Shown here: positions 9,271-17,443 of the stretch, one piece after another | Numbering within the stretch: the stretch's first letter is position 1 | Layout: every line of letters starts with the position of its first letter | From: Muribaculaceae bacterium | GTDB taxonomy: Bacteria; Bacteroidota; Bacteroidia; Bacteroidales; Muribaculaceae | Assembly: GCA_017553785.1 (NCBI GenBank) | Contig: JAFZKD010000119.1 | Coordinates: 62,001 to 126,000, forward strand | DNA: 64,000 bases | Reading direction: 5' to 3' | The notes under the pieces: model-generated | What the model was told of the DNA's origin: nothing | The model's input: only the letters and a program-made list of their open reading frames with translations | Databases searched by the model: none | Program-made: the position numbers and the translations under genes

Positions 9271-9717
9271 ATGAAGGACGAGACTAAATATATCACCCGG
9301 CTGGAGGAGCACGACGTGAAGCCCACGGCGATGCGCATCCTGTTGCTGCGCACAATGATGGCCCACGATGACGCTTTCTCGCTGCAGAGCCTGGAGGACG
9401 AGTTGGACACGGTGGACAAATCGACCATCTACCGCACCATCACCCTGTTCCTTACCCACCACCTCATCCATGCCATCGACGACGGCACGGGCATGTTCAA
9501 ATATGCCGTGTGCGGCCCCGACTGCCACTGCGGCGAGGACGACGACACGATTGACCACATGCACGCCCACTTCAACTGCGAGCGGTGCGGTCGCACCTTC
9601 TGCCTGCAGACGACCCAGGTGCCGATAGTCGCCTTGCCTGGCAACTTCCAGGTCCACAGCATCAACTACGTCCTTAAGGGCCTCTGCCCCGACTGTGCCA
9701 AAACAGTTAACAGTTAA
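9271..9717 (+). CDS. Fur-family metal-responsive transcriptional regulator
   Basis: A 148-residue regulator. The N-terminal winged helix includes HDVKPTAMRILLLRTMM and the recognition helix DKSTIYRTITLF. The C-terminal part has two paired cysteine motifs (CERC and CPDC) for a structural zinc, and histidines in DHMHAHFNC for metal sensing. It could be Fur-, Zur- or PerR-like; sequence alone does not decide. It begins 19 bases after the susD-like gene on the same strand, so it is probably co-transcribed with the SusC/SusD pair and may control it. Confidence 0.85.
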   Translation: MKDETKYITRLEEHDVKPTAMRILLLRTMMAHDDAFSLQSLEDELDTVDKSTIYRTITLFLTHHLIHAIDDGTGMFKYAVCGPDCHCGEDDDTIDHMHAHFNCERCGRTFCLQTTQVPIVALPGNFQVHSINYVLKGLCPDCAKTVNS

Positions 9718-9751
9718 TAGTTTACAGTTAATAGTGATTAATTAATAGTTA
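9704..9751. repeat. Tandem AGTTAATAG-type short repeats
   Basis: Just after the Fur gene the sequence repeats AGTTAACAGTTAATAG, then ACAGTTAATAG, then TTAATAGTTAG. It begins within the last codons and stop of the Fur gene. Similar aactaaaaaact and gctaacagc strings occur before panD and capA, so it looks like a common spacer repeat of this genome. Confidence 0.45.
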
Positions 9752-9773
9752 GGGCTTAAACCATCAAAAAGAT

Positions 9774-10466
9774 ATGAAAATTGTTACTCGCTGGTTGCGC
9801 AACATACTGATATTCTTCTTCACTTCCACAATTCTGTCGGTAGTGATCTTGAAGTATATCCCTGTCTATATCACGCCGTTGATGCTCATTCGGGCTGTCG
9901 AACAAGTGATTAACGGCAAAGAGCCTACCATCAGGCACACCTGGGTACCCTTGGAACAGATCAGCCACAACCTGCCCCAAGCGGTGATGGCCAGCGAGGA
10001 TAACCTATTCCTCAAGCACAAGGGCTTTGACCTGGAACAGATCCAAAAGGCACAGATCGAGGCACAGGAGGGCAAACGTCAGCGTGGCGCGAGCACCATC
10101 AGCCAGCAGACCGCTCGCAACGTATTCCTATGGCAAAAACGCTCCTGGCTACGCAAGGGACTGGAGGCGTATTTCACATTTCTGATTGAGAACATCTGGG
10201 GCAAAGAACGCATCATGGAAGTCTATCTCAATTCCATCGAGATGGGCGACGGCATCTATGGTGCCTATGCCGTCGCACGCATCAACTTCGGCACATCACC
10301 CGACAAACTGACCAAGTCGCAGTGCGCCTATATCGCCGTCTCGCTCCCCAACCCACTTCACCGCGACAGCGCTCATCCCACTGCCAAGATGAAGAAGATG
10401 CACAACACTGTCCTCAAGCGCATGAACCAAATCGATACCTTCCCCAAGGACGCCTGCGCCAAATAA
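9774..10466 (+). CDS. mtgA: Monofunctional biosynthetic peptidoglycan transglycosylase
   Basis: A 230-residue GT51-family glycosyltransferase that polymerises lipid II into glycan strands at the inner membrane. One N-terminal membrane segment (residues about 8-30) anchors it. The GT51 motifs are present: ASEDNLFLKHKGFD with the catalytic Glu, then RGASTISQQTARNVFLW, then the ERIMEVYLNSIEMG segment and GIYGAYAVARINFG. No transpeptidase domain follows, hence the monofunctional call. It stands alone between the Fur gene and the convergent lysO pair. Confidence 0.92.
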   Translation: MKIVTRWLRNILIFFFTSTILSVVILKYIPVYITPLMLIRAVEQVINGKEPTIRHTWVPLEQISHNLPQAVMASEDNLFLKHKGFDLEQIQKAQIEAQEGKRQRGASTISQQTARNVFLWQKRSWLRKGLEAYFTFLIENIWGKERIMEVYLNSIEMGDGIYGAYAVARINFGTSPDKLTKSQCAYIAVSLPNPLHRDSAHPTAKMKKMHNTVLKRMNQIDTFPKDACAK

Positions 10467-10542
10467 CGCTTATCAAACAACGCTGCTCTTTTCAAACAAC
10501 AAAAACAACAACAAAACTATATGAACAACATATAATAGATAA

Positions 10543-10580
10543 TTGTTGTTCCAGTTGTCTATTGTTGTTCCAGTTGTTTG
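10543..10580. repeat. Short direct repeat in the mtgA-lysO spacer
   Basis: TTGTTGTTCCAGTTGT occurs twice (from 10543 and 10562) between two convergent genes. Purine-rich aacaacaaaaacaac strings upstream can pair with it, so it may fold as a transcript end. Function not established. Confidence 0.4.
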
Positions 10581-10627
10581 ATAAATGGAGGATTGTCTAA
10601 TAAATAGAGGGTTGTCTGACGACTCTG

Positions 10628-11230
10628 CTATATTGAGCAGAAAAAAGTGACCAGGAACGGCACAGAGAAATCCACAAGAAAACCGTGGAACAGCGAGAGC
10701 AGCACGAAGTCCTGACCGCTCGTGCGGGTGATGATGGGCAGCGTCGTGTCCATCGTCGTCGCGCCGCCTGTCGAGATGGGTGCCAGCGGACCAAAATAGC
10801 GTACCAGCAACGGAGCGCCCAGCAAGGTAAAGACCTCGCGGATGATGTTGGCAAGCAGGGCCACGGTGCCCAAGTCAGGACCACGGTATTGCGTGATTAG
10901 GATGCTCGACAGGCTATAGTAGCCAAAGCCCGAACCCACGGCAAGACAGTCGGTCAACGAACGGTGCGGCAAGCCGATTGCCGCAATGGCGGTAGCGCTC
11001 AGTGTGCCGACAATGGTCATTAGAGGCAGCAGCATCAGGCGTGGATCCAGCTTGGTAAACGACTTCAACAGGGCGGTGTTGTTCCCCACGGTCATGCCCA
11101 CACAAAACAGCAACGCGTACAGCGTCATGACACTCACGTTGCCCCATGCGTTCAGGTCGGGGAGCCAGTGCATCACCCCGCAGACGATGCCCAACACAAA
11201 AAAACCGACTATGATCAAACTCCCCTTCAT
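10628..11230 (-). CDS. lysO: LysO-family lysine exporter, large (C-terminal) part
   Basis: A 200-residue membrane protein with about five to six hydrophobic segments, matching the larger portion of LysO (DUF340). Conserved features include LTDCLAVGSGFGYYSLSSIL and ALLANIIREVFTLLGAPLL. I start at ATG 11230, which overlaps the TGA of the preceding small gene by four bases (ATGA). In other bacteria LysO is one chain; here the N-terminal part is encoded by a separate overlapping gene, and I know this split arrangement from other Bacteroidales. L-lysine export is the expected role. Confidence 0.8.
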   Translation of the reverse strand: MKGSLIIVGFFVLGIVCGVMHWLPDLNAWGNVSVMTLYALLFCVGMTVGNNTALLKSFTKLDPRLMLLPLMTIVGTLSATAIAAIGLPHRSLTDCLAVGSGFGYYSLSSILITQYRGPDLGTVALLANIIREVFTLLGAPLLVRYFGPLAPISTGGATTMDTTLPIITRTSGQDFVLLSLFHGFLVDFSVPFLVTFFCSI

Positions 11231-11505
11231 CTTGAGTCTCCTTTCCTGGACGAAATCCAGCGCCACAGTGCCCACGATGCCAACACCGTTCCTGCGAGGC
11301 TCGCCAGCGACAGCCACAGCGCCTCAACACCCAGATTCGTGATGCCGTGGATCACCTGCGGATTCTCGCCCACTTCCACACCCAGGAAGAACAGCAATGC
11401 CCAGATGAGTGCCGTCACCAAGTGAGGCACAACACGCAACCGCCGCTTTCTCATCAGGAAACCGACAGCCATTCCGCTCAGTATGATCGCGACAAACTTC
11501 AACAT
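11227..11505 (-). CDS. LysO-family transporter, small (N-terminal) part
   Basis: A 92-residue membrane protein with three hydrophobic segments, equivalent to the N-terminal part of single-chain LysO. I start at ATG 11505 (MLKFVAIILSGMAVGF). A TAACTTTG promoter element lies at 11521-11514 on the - strand, so the leader would be only a few bases long. Its stop overlaps the start of the next gene by four bases, so the two subunits are translationally coupled and probably assemble into one transporter. Confidence 0.78.
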   Translation of the reverse strand: MLKFVAIILSGMAVGFLMRKRRLRVVPHLVTALIWALLFFLGVEVGENPQVIHGITNLGVEALWLSLASLAGTVLASWALWRWISSRKGDSR

Positions 11506-11677
11506 ATCGACCACAAAGTTACAATTTTTCCGAAATCCACATTCAAGCAACCGCCCCAATTTCATGCTTTGTTTAACATATCTTTTATTTTATTGTGACA
11601 GACGCCCGAAGGGGGACCATTTGATTAACCCCCGTAATACCGTTTCCTCTCTACTGAATAAAAAATGATTATTTTCT

Positions 11678-11707
11678 TTGATAGTAAACAAAAAATATGT
11701 AACTTTG
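11678..11707 (+). promoter_or_regulatory. Promoter of the AbiEii-type toxin operon
   Basis: TTG at 11678-11680, 19 bases, TAACTTTG at 11700-11707; the first ATG is at 11723. The match to the Bacteroidota promoter is nearly ideal. Confidence 0.7.
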
Positions 11708-11722
11708 CTGAAAAATATATAC

Positions 11723-11989
11723 ATGTCACGTGAACAAATCATAGAGAAAAACAAAGGTCTCTTCTGGTACATTCCCGAACAAGAGAAACAGAATATCAGT
11801 GATGCTTTGCTGGTAGAGACGCTTTTGAATTATGGAACTCTTGATGACTATCGTGAGTTAATTGCCACACTTGGCGGCAAACATGTGGCAGATGTGTTCT
11901 TCTCAGCCACGGGAAGGCAAAAGCAGAATTATTACCCCGAGATTTACCACTTTTTCTCGCTTGTTTTGAAAAAGTATCAGGATGCATAA
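11723..11989 (+). CDS. Putative antitoxin-type partner (DUF6922-like) of an AbiEii-family toxin
   Basis: An 88-residue protein. The start at ATG 11723 follows a promoter directly; an ATG at 11678 lies inside that promoter. The pattern LFWYIPEQEKQ, then VETLLNYGTLDDYREL and LGG, resembles the small DUF6922-type proteins encoded just before nucleotidyltransferase toxins. It overlaps the following toxin-like gene by eight bases, the coupling expected for a toxin-antitoxin pair. The region is clearly more AT-rich than the flanking genes, suggesting horizontal acquisition. The antitoxin role is inferred from position. Confidence 0.65.
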   Translation: MSREQIIEKNKGLFWYIPEQEKQNISDALLVETLLNYGTLDDYRELIATLGGKHVADVFFSATGRQKQNYYPEIYHFFSLVLKKYQDA

Positions 11990-12599
11990 CGAGGTTTTAA
12001 ATAAGAATCAAATTGCATTGCTTCCTGTTATGGCATTATTCAAAAGGGAGTATTATCTAGTTGGCGGTACCGCTATCGCATTACATATCGGGCATCGCCG
12101 TTCAATTGACTTTGACCTGTTCAAGCCTTCAGCAATACATCACAAACGCAACCTTGACAAGTTGTCAAATGCTGGATTCCCTGTCATGGTAACACGACGT
12201 GTTGACGAGCAGATGAACCTCATCGTCAATGATGTGAAAGTGACATTCTTTCAATATCCGTTCCCTGTACAGGCCAACGGTAATTATGACAAGGTTTTTC
12301 GACTACCGTCCTTATTGCAATTGACCGCAATGAAGGCTTATGCACTAGGTCGTCGCTCCAAATGGAAAGATTACGTCGACTTGTTTTTCTTACTTAATGA
12401 TCATTTTACGCTTGAGCAGGTAACCGAATGTGCAACAGTGCTTTTTGGTGATTTGTTTTCTGAAAAGCTCTTCCGATCACAGTTATGCTTTTTTGACGAT
12501 GTTGACTACTCCGAGCCTGTGGAATACTTATTGACACAACCCCCCTCTGAAAACAAGATAAAGCAAACTTTGACAGAAATCGCACTCAAAGGACTATAA
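11982..12599 (+). CDS. AbiEii/AbiGii-family nucleotidyltransferase toxin
   Basis: A 205-residue protein with the nucleotidyltransferase signature YLVGGTAIALHIGHRRSIDFDLF: the GG-T motif followed by DFD metal ligands. Such proteins transfer nucleotides to tRNA or other targets and act as toxins or abortive-infection effectors; this is family knowledge. Further down, LPSLLQLTAMKAYALGRRSKWKDYVDLFFLL is the family's typical second helical block. The gene begins eight bases inside its small upstream partner and is AT-rich. It is intact and could be active. Confidence 0.82.
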   Translation: MHNEVLNKNQIALLPVMALFKREYYLVGGTAIALHIGHRRSIDFDLFKPSAIHHKRNLDKLSNAGFPVMVTRRVDEQMNLIVNDVKVTFFQYPFPVQANGNYDKVFRLPSLLQLTAMKAYALGRRSKWKDYVDLFFLLNDHFTLEQVTECATVLFGDLFSEKLFRSQLCFFDDVDYSEPVEYLLTQPPSENKIKQTLTEIALKGL

Positions 12600-12717
12600 T
12601 ACAGCTATTTCTTCAGGCTTGTCCTCGAAAATATTAAAAACAAAACGCTTTCAACGTGCTTGATATCTATTAGAATCAATTCCAGTAATAAATTAATAGG
12701 GTTTTTCTATAATAATC

Positions 12718-12748
12718 TTGCAAACTCGCAAGATTATCACTATTTTTG
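12718..12748 (+). promoter_or_regulatory. Promoter of the LRR/BIG2/cohesin-like gene
   Basis: TTG at 12718-12720, 20 bases, TATTTTTG at 12741-12748. Transcription would start about 30 bases before ATG 12784. Confidence 0.65.
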
Positions 12749-12783
12749 CCCCAAATAACATTACCTAAAAAAACAAAACATCA

Positions 12784-15700
12784 ATGAAAAATCTCTTAAA
12801 ACTCACCCTCCTCATGCTGGCACTACTCCTGCCAGCCACCGCAAATGCCTACGACTTCGAGGTCGATGGCATCTATTATAACATTACAGATGGCCATGCC
12901 TGTGTTACTTATAACAATAGCAGTAGCTATAACGGCTCATATAGTGGTGAAGTGACAATCCCTGAAACTGTAAGATGGGGAAACAACACCTTTACAGTTA
13001 GTGAAATTGGTGTAAGGGCTTTTTCTAAATGTTACGATCTTTACAAGATAAATATGCCCAAAACCATTACAGTAATCGGAGATTATGCCTTTGCTAATTG
13101 TCAAGAAGTAACGAACTTCGCACTACCTGAAAACATTGAAATAATTGGATCACATGCATTCTATAATACACGATTTGCTTACGTTTATTTTCCAGCTTCT
13201 TTAAGAATAATCGGAGAATCCCCATTTGATGGTCGTTGGGATGCTTGTCCTGATGCTGAAGATTATTGTTGGGCAACTTATCCTTATGAATATATTGTTG
13301 ATAGTAACAATAATTACTTTTCCTCCGAGGATGGATTATTATTCAACAAGGAAAAGACTGTATTGATAGATATACCAATTGCTAAAAGCGGAACCATAAA
13401 TATACCAAATTCTGTTACTGAGTGTTACGATGAATTTGATTTTTATTCAATAACAAGAATTAATGTAAATATAAAAACATGGTATGAAATGGATTTTAAG
13501 TATGCTCCAAAATACTACTATTATACATATGACGAAGATGATAATGAAGTGCGACATAATCTAGTATATTCAAATAATACCGCCATTCCGTATAGTGGAG
13601 ATATAACAATACCATCCAACGTAACAAGAATAGGATCAAGGGTCTTTAAAAACAACAATTCGGATTATGACTATTACCCTTGGATGAGCGTTTCTATCCC
13701 TAATTCAGTAACCGAAATCGGTGACGCGGCGTCCTCCAACTGCAGAGGCCTGACCAGCATCGATATCCCCAACTCTGTCGCTTCAATCGGCAACTCTGCG
13801 TTCTATAACTGTAGCGGACTTACCAGCATAATAGTAGACAGTGGAAATCCGAACTATGATTCCCGCAACAACTGCAATGCCATCATTGAAACTGCTACCA
13901 ACACGCTTATTATAGGTTGCAAGAACACAGTAATTCCCAACTCTGTCACAAACATCGGCAACTATGCGTTCTATAACTGCAGAGGGCTGTCCAGTGTCAC
14001 CATCCCCAACTCTGTCACCTCCATTGGCAACTATGCGTTCTATGATTGCAGAGGCCTAAATGATGTTTTTAGTTATATCAAGAATCCCTCGGCCGTTTCC
14101 ATGGGCAATGATGTATTCTATCGATATCCAAATAACTATACTGAACGAAAACTGCATGTGCCTTTTAGCACAGATTCCACCTATCAATCCAACAACAAGT
14201 GGAGCCAATACTTTGGCTCTATCGTGGAGATGGATCCCGTTCTCGCCACTTCGATAGAACTAAATGAGACATCTGCTGAAATTACTGAGGGTGGGACAAT
14301 GCAGTTGACGGCGACTGTGCTGCCCGAGGATGCGACAGACAAGACGGTGACATGGGTTTCAAGTGATGAAAGTGTAGCCACGGTTGACGAGAATGGACTG
14401 GTGACCGCTGTGTCTCCCGGGACTGCCACCATCACAGCGACGACCAATGACGGCAGCGAGCTGAGCGCTTCATGTGCCGTGACAGTTTTGCCGAATATCG
14501 TGCTGGCGACCTCGATGGATCTCAATCAGTCGAATGCTGAGGTTAATGTGGGTGAAACCGTACAGTTGACGGCGACTATGCTGCCCGAGGATGCGACAGA
14601 CAAGACGGTGACATGGGCTTCAAGTGATGAAAGTATAGCCGCTGTTGATGAGAATGGACTTGTGACCGCTGTGGCTCCCGGAACTGCCACCATCACAGCC
14701 ACGACCAATGACGGCAGCGAACTGAGCGCTTCATGTGTCGTGACTGTGATGAATCCCGTAGTCCCCGTAGTTGAGAACGCGTTCCTGATGCCTGACACGA
14801 CGGTGATGCACAATGATGTGATTGCCTTGCCTGTAGCAATGACCAACAACGAAACGATCACGGCGTTCCAGACCGACATCTTCCTGCCCGAGGGCTTCAC
14901 CATTGTGACCGACGAGGATGACGAATATGTCGTAACTCCATCGGGCCGCATGAGCAGCGACCACTATATCATGACTCAAGACGTGAGCAACGGCTCGGTG
15001 CGTGTGATCTGCTACACGCCGCAGTCAATACCGTTTAGCGGCAACGAGGGCGACCTGTTCTATATCCATGTTCAAGTGCCCGACGATGCCGAGGGCCTCT
15101 ACACCATGAGTCTGCGCAATACATTGCTGACAACCATCGACTTCCAGGAACTGAGCATTGCCGACGCAAGCTGCACCATCGAGGCCAAGCAGTTTATCCC
15201 TGGTGACGTCAACGACAGCCGCACCGTGACTGTGACCGACATCGTGGTTGCTGCCCAATATGTGCTGGAGATGAACCCCACACCGTTCATCTTTGCTGCC
15301 GCTGACATGAACGGTGACGGCAACATCACAGTAACCGACATCATGCTCATCGCCAACCTGGTCACCCACCCCACGATGCATGCGCCCAAGCGGATGCCCG
15401 TTTTGACCGACAACTGCGACCGAATGATCGGCAAGGATATCACACTGGCCTCGGGCGAGATCTGCACCATGAGCATCGAATTGGACAACACGCTTGACTA
15501 TAGCGCGTTCCAACTTGACTTGACACTTCCTGACGGCTTAACGGCCAGCAATTTTTCCCTGACCGACCGTGCCGATGGCCACGCCCTCGACGTGAACACG
15601 CTAACGGGCCGCAAGACGCGCGTCCTGTGCTATTCGCCCTCCATCAACATGATTGATGGCCACAGCGGCGCCGTGCTGACCTTTGACGTGACCGCTACAG

Positions 15701-15960
15701 CAGACTTTGTCGCTGGCGATATCAGCGTGGACGGTATCGAACTTGTGACCACCGGCTGCCAGACCGTGCTGCCCGGAGCCTTCACCATCGGCGTGAATCA
15801 CGCAACCGGCGTGAACGAGTTGAGTAATGGCAAGGCAATTGCCCGAGTGGACTATTACAACCTTGCAGGCCAGCGCGTCGAACGTCCCGGCACTGGCGTG
15901 ACCCTCGTTGTCACCACCTACAACGACGGTACCCGTTCTACTGCCAAACTCATCAAATAA
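12784..15960 (+). CDS. Secreted multidomain protein: BspA-type LRR, two BIG2, two cohesin-like domains and dockerin
   Basis: A 1058-residue protein with a signal peptide (MLALLLPATANA). In order: BspA-type leucine-rich repeats to about residue 475 (units like NSVTSIGNYAFYNCRGL); two nearly identical BIG2 immunoglobulin-like domains at about 486-570 and 572-657; a cohesin-like beta domain at about 661-803; a dockerin-like pair at about 806-865 (DVNDSRTVTVTDI and DMNGDGNITVTDI); a second cohesin-like domain at about 866-1010; and a C-terminal tail (VDYYNLAGQRV) like Bacteroidales sorting domains. It is probably exported and surface-held. The LRR DNA at about 13000-13700 is much more AT-rich than the rest, suggesting a mosaic gene. 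The cohesin-dockerin gene follows 55 bases later. Confidence 0.85.
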   Translation: MKNLLKLTLLMLALLLPATANAYDFEVDGIYYNITDGHACVTYNNSSSYNGSYSGEVTIPETVRWGNNTFTVSEIGVRAFSKCYDLYKINMPKTITVIGDYAFANCQEVTNFALPENIEIIGSHAFYNTRFAYVYFPASLRIIGESPFDGRWDACPDAEDYCWATYPYEYIVDSNNNYFSSEDGLLFNKEKTVLIDIPIAKSGTINIPNSVTECYDEFDFYSITRINVNIKTWYEMDFKYAPKYYYYTYDEDDNEVRHNLVYSNNTAIPYSGDITIPSNVTRIGSRVFKNNNSDYDYYPWMSVSIPNSVTEIGDAASSNCRGLTSIDIPNSVASIGNSAFYNCSGLTSIIVDSGNPNYDSRNNCNAIIETATNTLIIGCKNTVIPNSVTNIGNYAFYNCRGLSSVTIPNSVTSIGNYAFYDCRGLNDVFSYIKNPSAVSMGNDVFYRYPNNYTERKLHVPFSTDSTYQSNNKWSQYFGSIVEMDPVLATSIELNETSAEITEGGTMQLTATVLPEDATDKTVTWVSSDESVATVDENGLVTAVSPGTATITATTNDGSELSASCAVTVLPNIVLATSMDLNQSNAEVNVGETVQLTATMLPEDATDKTVTWASSDESIAAVDENGLVTAVAPGTATITATTNDGSELSASCVVTVMNPVVPVVENAFLMPDTTVMHNDVIALPVAMTNNETITAFQTDIFLPEGFTIVTDEDDEYVVTPSGRMSSDHYIMTQDVSNGSVRVICYTPQSIPFSGNEGDLFYIHVQVPDDAEGLYTMSLRNTLLTTIDFQELSIADASCTIEAKQFIPGDVNDSRTVTVTDIVVAAQYVLEMNPTPFIFAAADMNGDGNITVTDIMLIANLVTHPTMHAPKRMPVLTDNCDRMIGKDITLASGEICTMSIELDNTLDYSAFQLDLTLPDGLTASNFSLTDRADGHALDVNTLTGRKTRVLCYSPSINMIDGHSGAVLTFDVTATADFVAGDISVDGIELVTTGCQTVLPGAFTIGVNHATGVNELSNGKAIARVDYYNLAGQRVERPGTGVTLVVTTYNDGTRSTAKLIK

Positions 15961-16015
15961 AACATATCAGTGGAGAAAAATGATTTATCAGTAATTTAAT
16001 ATCAACAATAGAACA

Positions 16016-16660
16016 ATGAAAAAGACAACATTCCTGTTTGCTGCGATGATGGTGGCACTATGTGCCGCAGCTACCGACCGCTTTTACATCGAGGACTTTA
16101 CCATCAACCCGGGCGAGACCCTCACCGTGAGCATCATGCTGGACAATGAGGCACAATACACCGCATTCCAGAGCGACATCTATCTGCCTGAGGGACTGAC
16201 TGCCTCAAGTTTCGCACTGACCGAGCGAAAAAACGCCAATCACTCGCTGTCGGCAACCGCACAGCCCGACGGCAGCATCCGCCTGTTAAGCTATTCGCTC
16301 AAAGTAAAACCCTACTCGGGCAACAGCGGCGCACTCGTGACCTTTAACGTCACGGCAGCCGACGACTTCACAGGTCCAGCCACGATTGCCATCCGCAACA
16401 TCCTGTTCACGACAACATCTGGCGTGGAAATTCCCTTTAGCGACGAGACCTGCACGGTAACACTTCCAGCCACAGGTCTCAAGGGGGACGTGAACGATAA
16501 CGGCGAGGTCACCATTGCCGATGTCACAACACTCATCGACTACCTGCTGGGCGGTAATGTCTCGCCATTCAACGCCGACAACGCCGACGTGAACAGCAAT
16601 GGAGATATCACCATTGCCGACGTGACCACATTGATCGACATGCTGCTGTCGGGCAGTTGA
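16016..16660 (+). CDS. Secreted cohesin-like/dockerin protein
   Basis: A 214-residue exported protein: signal peptide (residues about 1-19), a cohesin-like beta domain at about 22-155 (NPGETLTVSIMLDNEAQYTAFQ, then IYLPEGLTA), and a dockerin-like pair at about 158-214 (GDVNDNGEVTIADVTTLIDY and DVNSNGDITIADVTTLID). The cohesin-like part matches the second such domain of the preceding protein (SIELDNTLDYSAFQLDLTLP). No promoter is obvious in the 55-base gap, so it is probably co-transcribed with the upstream gene. It might act as a connector between dockerin-bearing proteins, but binding has not been shown. Confidence 0.78.
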   Translation: MKKTTFLFAAMMVALCAAATDRFYIEDFTINPGETLTVSIMLDNEAQYTAFQSDIYLPEGLTASSFALTERKNANHSLSATAQPDGSIRLLSYSLKVKPYSGNSGALVTFNVTAADDFTGPATIAIRNILFTTTSGVEIPFSDETCTVTLPATGLKGDVNDNGEVTIADVTTLIDYLLGGNVSPFNADNADVNSNGDITIADVTTLIDMLLSGS

Positions 16661-16679
16661 TGATCTCAATTTTTTACAA

Positions 16680-16723
16680 ATCAAAACAGACATGACGGTA
16701 TTATCCGTTGTGTCTGTTTTGAT
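16680..16723 (+). terminator. Long hairpin after the cohesin-dockerin gene
   Basis: ATCAAAACAGACA (16680-16692) pairs perfectly with TGTCTGTTTTGAT (16711-16723), and the inner bases TGACGG/CCGTTG extend the stem with wobbles. No T-run follows it, so termination is likely but not certain. Confidence 0.6.
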
Positions 16724-16777
16724 GGTGTGCGTTGGGGGGTGTATTTGGGCTTAAGGAAGCACAAAATTTTGTGAAGA

Positions 16778-16809
16778 TTGCTTTTCCACTGGAATTTAAT
16801 GTAACTTTG
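16778..16809 (+). promoter_or_regulatory. Promoter of the lipoprotein-M6 protease pair
   Basis: TTG at 16778-16780, 21 bases, TAACTTTG at 16802-16809; ATG at 16834. Confidence 0.65.
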
Positions 16810-16833
16810 CGACCTCAAAGTACTGTTGATGTT

Positions 16834-17421
16834 ATGAAGAATCTGATTTTTTATCTAGTCGCGCTGACGGTTGTGCTAGCTGCTTGCCAGCCAAAGGAAG
16901 GCCAACAGGATACTGACAAAAAGACAACATTGCAGGAGCGACTGGCCACTACCGAACTGGAGACCAGGGTACGCGACATCTATGCCGCGGTGTTCAAGGT
17001 GTATAACGAGGAAGACTCGCTGCGAAACCTGGATGAGCCAGTCGTGAATGGCGTGTTAGACAATCGGGACGAGTTCGCCGCCAAGTACTGCAGCCATGAG
17101 TGGAACGACTTGTTGCGGGCGATTGAAAATAACGACCTCGCCCGCCATCAGGGTGAACTGGGCTTTTGGGAAGCCGACTACTGGATCATGGGGCAAGACT
17201 GGCACGAGTTGTCGGTCAACGATGTGAAAGTGACGTCACTGAATGGTGACAGCGCAACTGTCGAGTTTAATCTCCACAATCTGGGCAACGTGACTCCAGT
17301 GTGTCTGGACATGGTGCGTGAGGATGGCGTGTGGAAAATCGACAATTTCATCAACGCCACCCATGAATTTGACCTGAAAGCAAGCATGAAAGAGTACCTG
17401 GCTCATGAAAAAGACATCTAA
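16834..17421 (+). CDS. Lipoprotein with DUF3828-like domain
   Basis: A 195-residue lipid-anchored protein. ATG 16834 gives the signal MKNLIFYLVALTVVLAAC with lipobox Cys at 18; the frame opens earlier, but that part overlaps the promoter. The body has a long helix and a small beta domain with SLNGDSATVEFNLHNLG and the motif VREDGVWKIDNF, which is typical of DUF3828 and related NTF2-like envelope proteins. Function unknown. It lies 22 bases in front of the M6 protease gene and is probably co-transcribed with it. Confidence 0.7.
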   Translation: MKNLIFYLVALTVVLAACQPKEGQQDTDKKTTLQERLATTELETRVRDIYAAVFKVYNEEDSLRNLDEPVVNGVLDNRDEFAAKYCSHEWNDLLRAIENNDLARHQGELGFWEADYWIMGQDWHELSVNDVKVTSLNGDSATVEFNLHNLGNVTPVCLDMVREDGVWKIDNFINATHEFDLKASMKEYLAHEKDI

Positions 17422-17443
17422 TTAGCACTTAAGAGCATTACCT

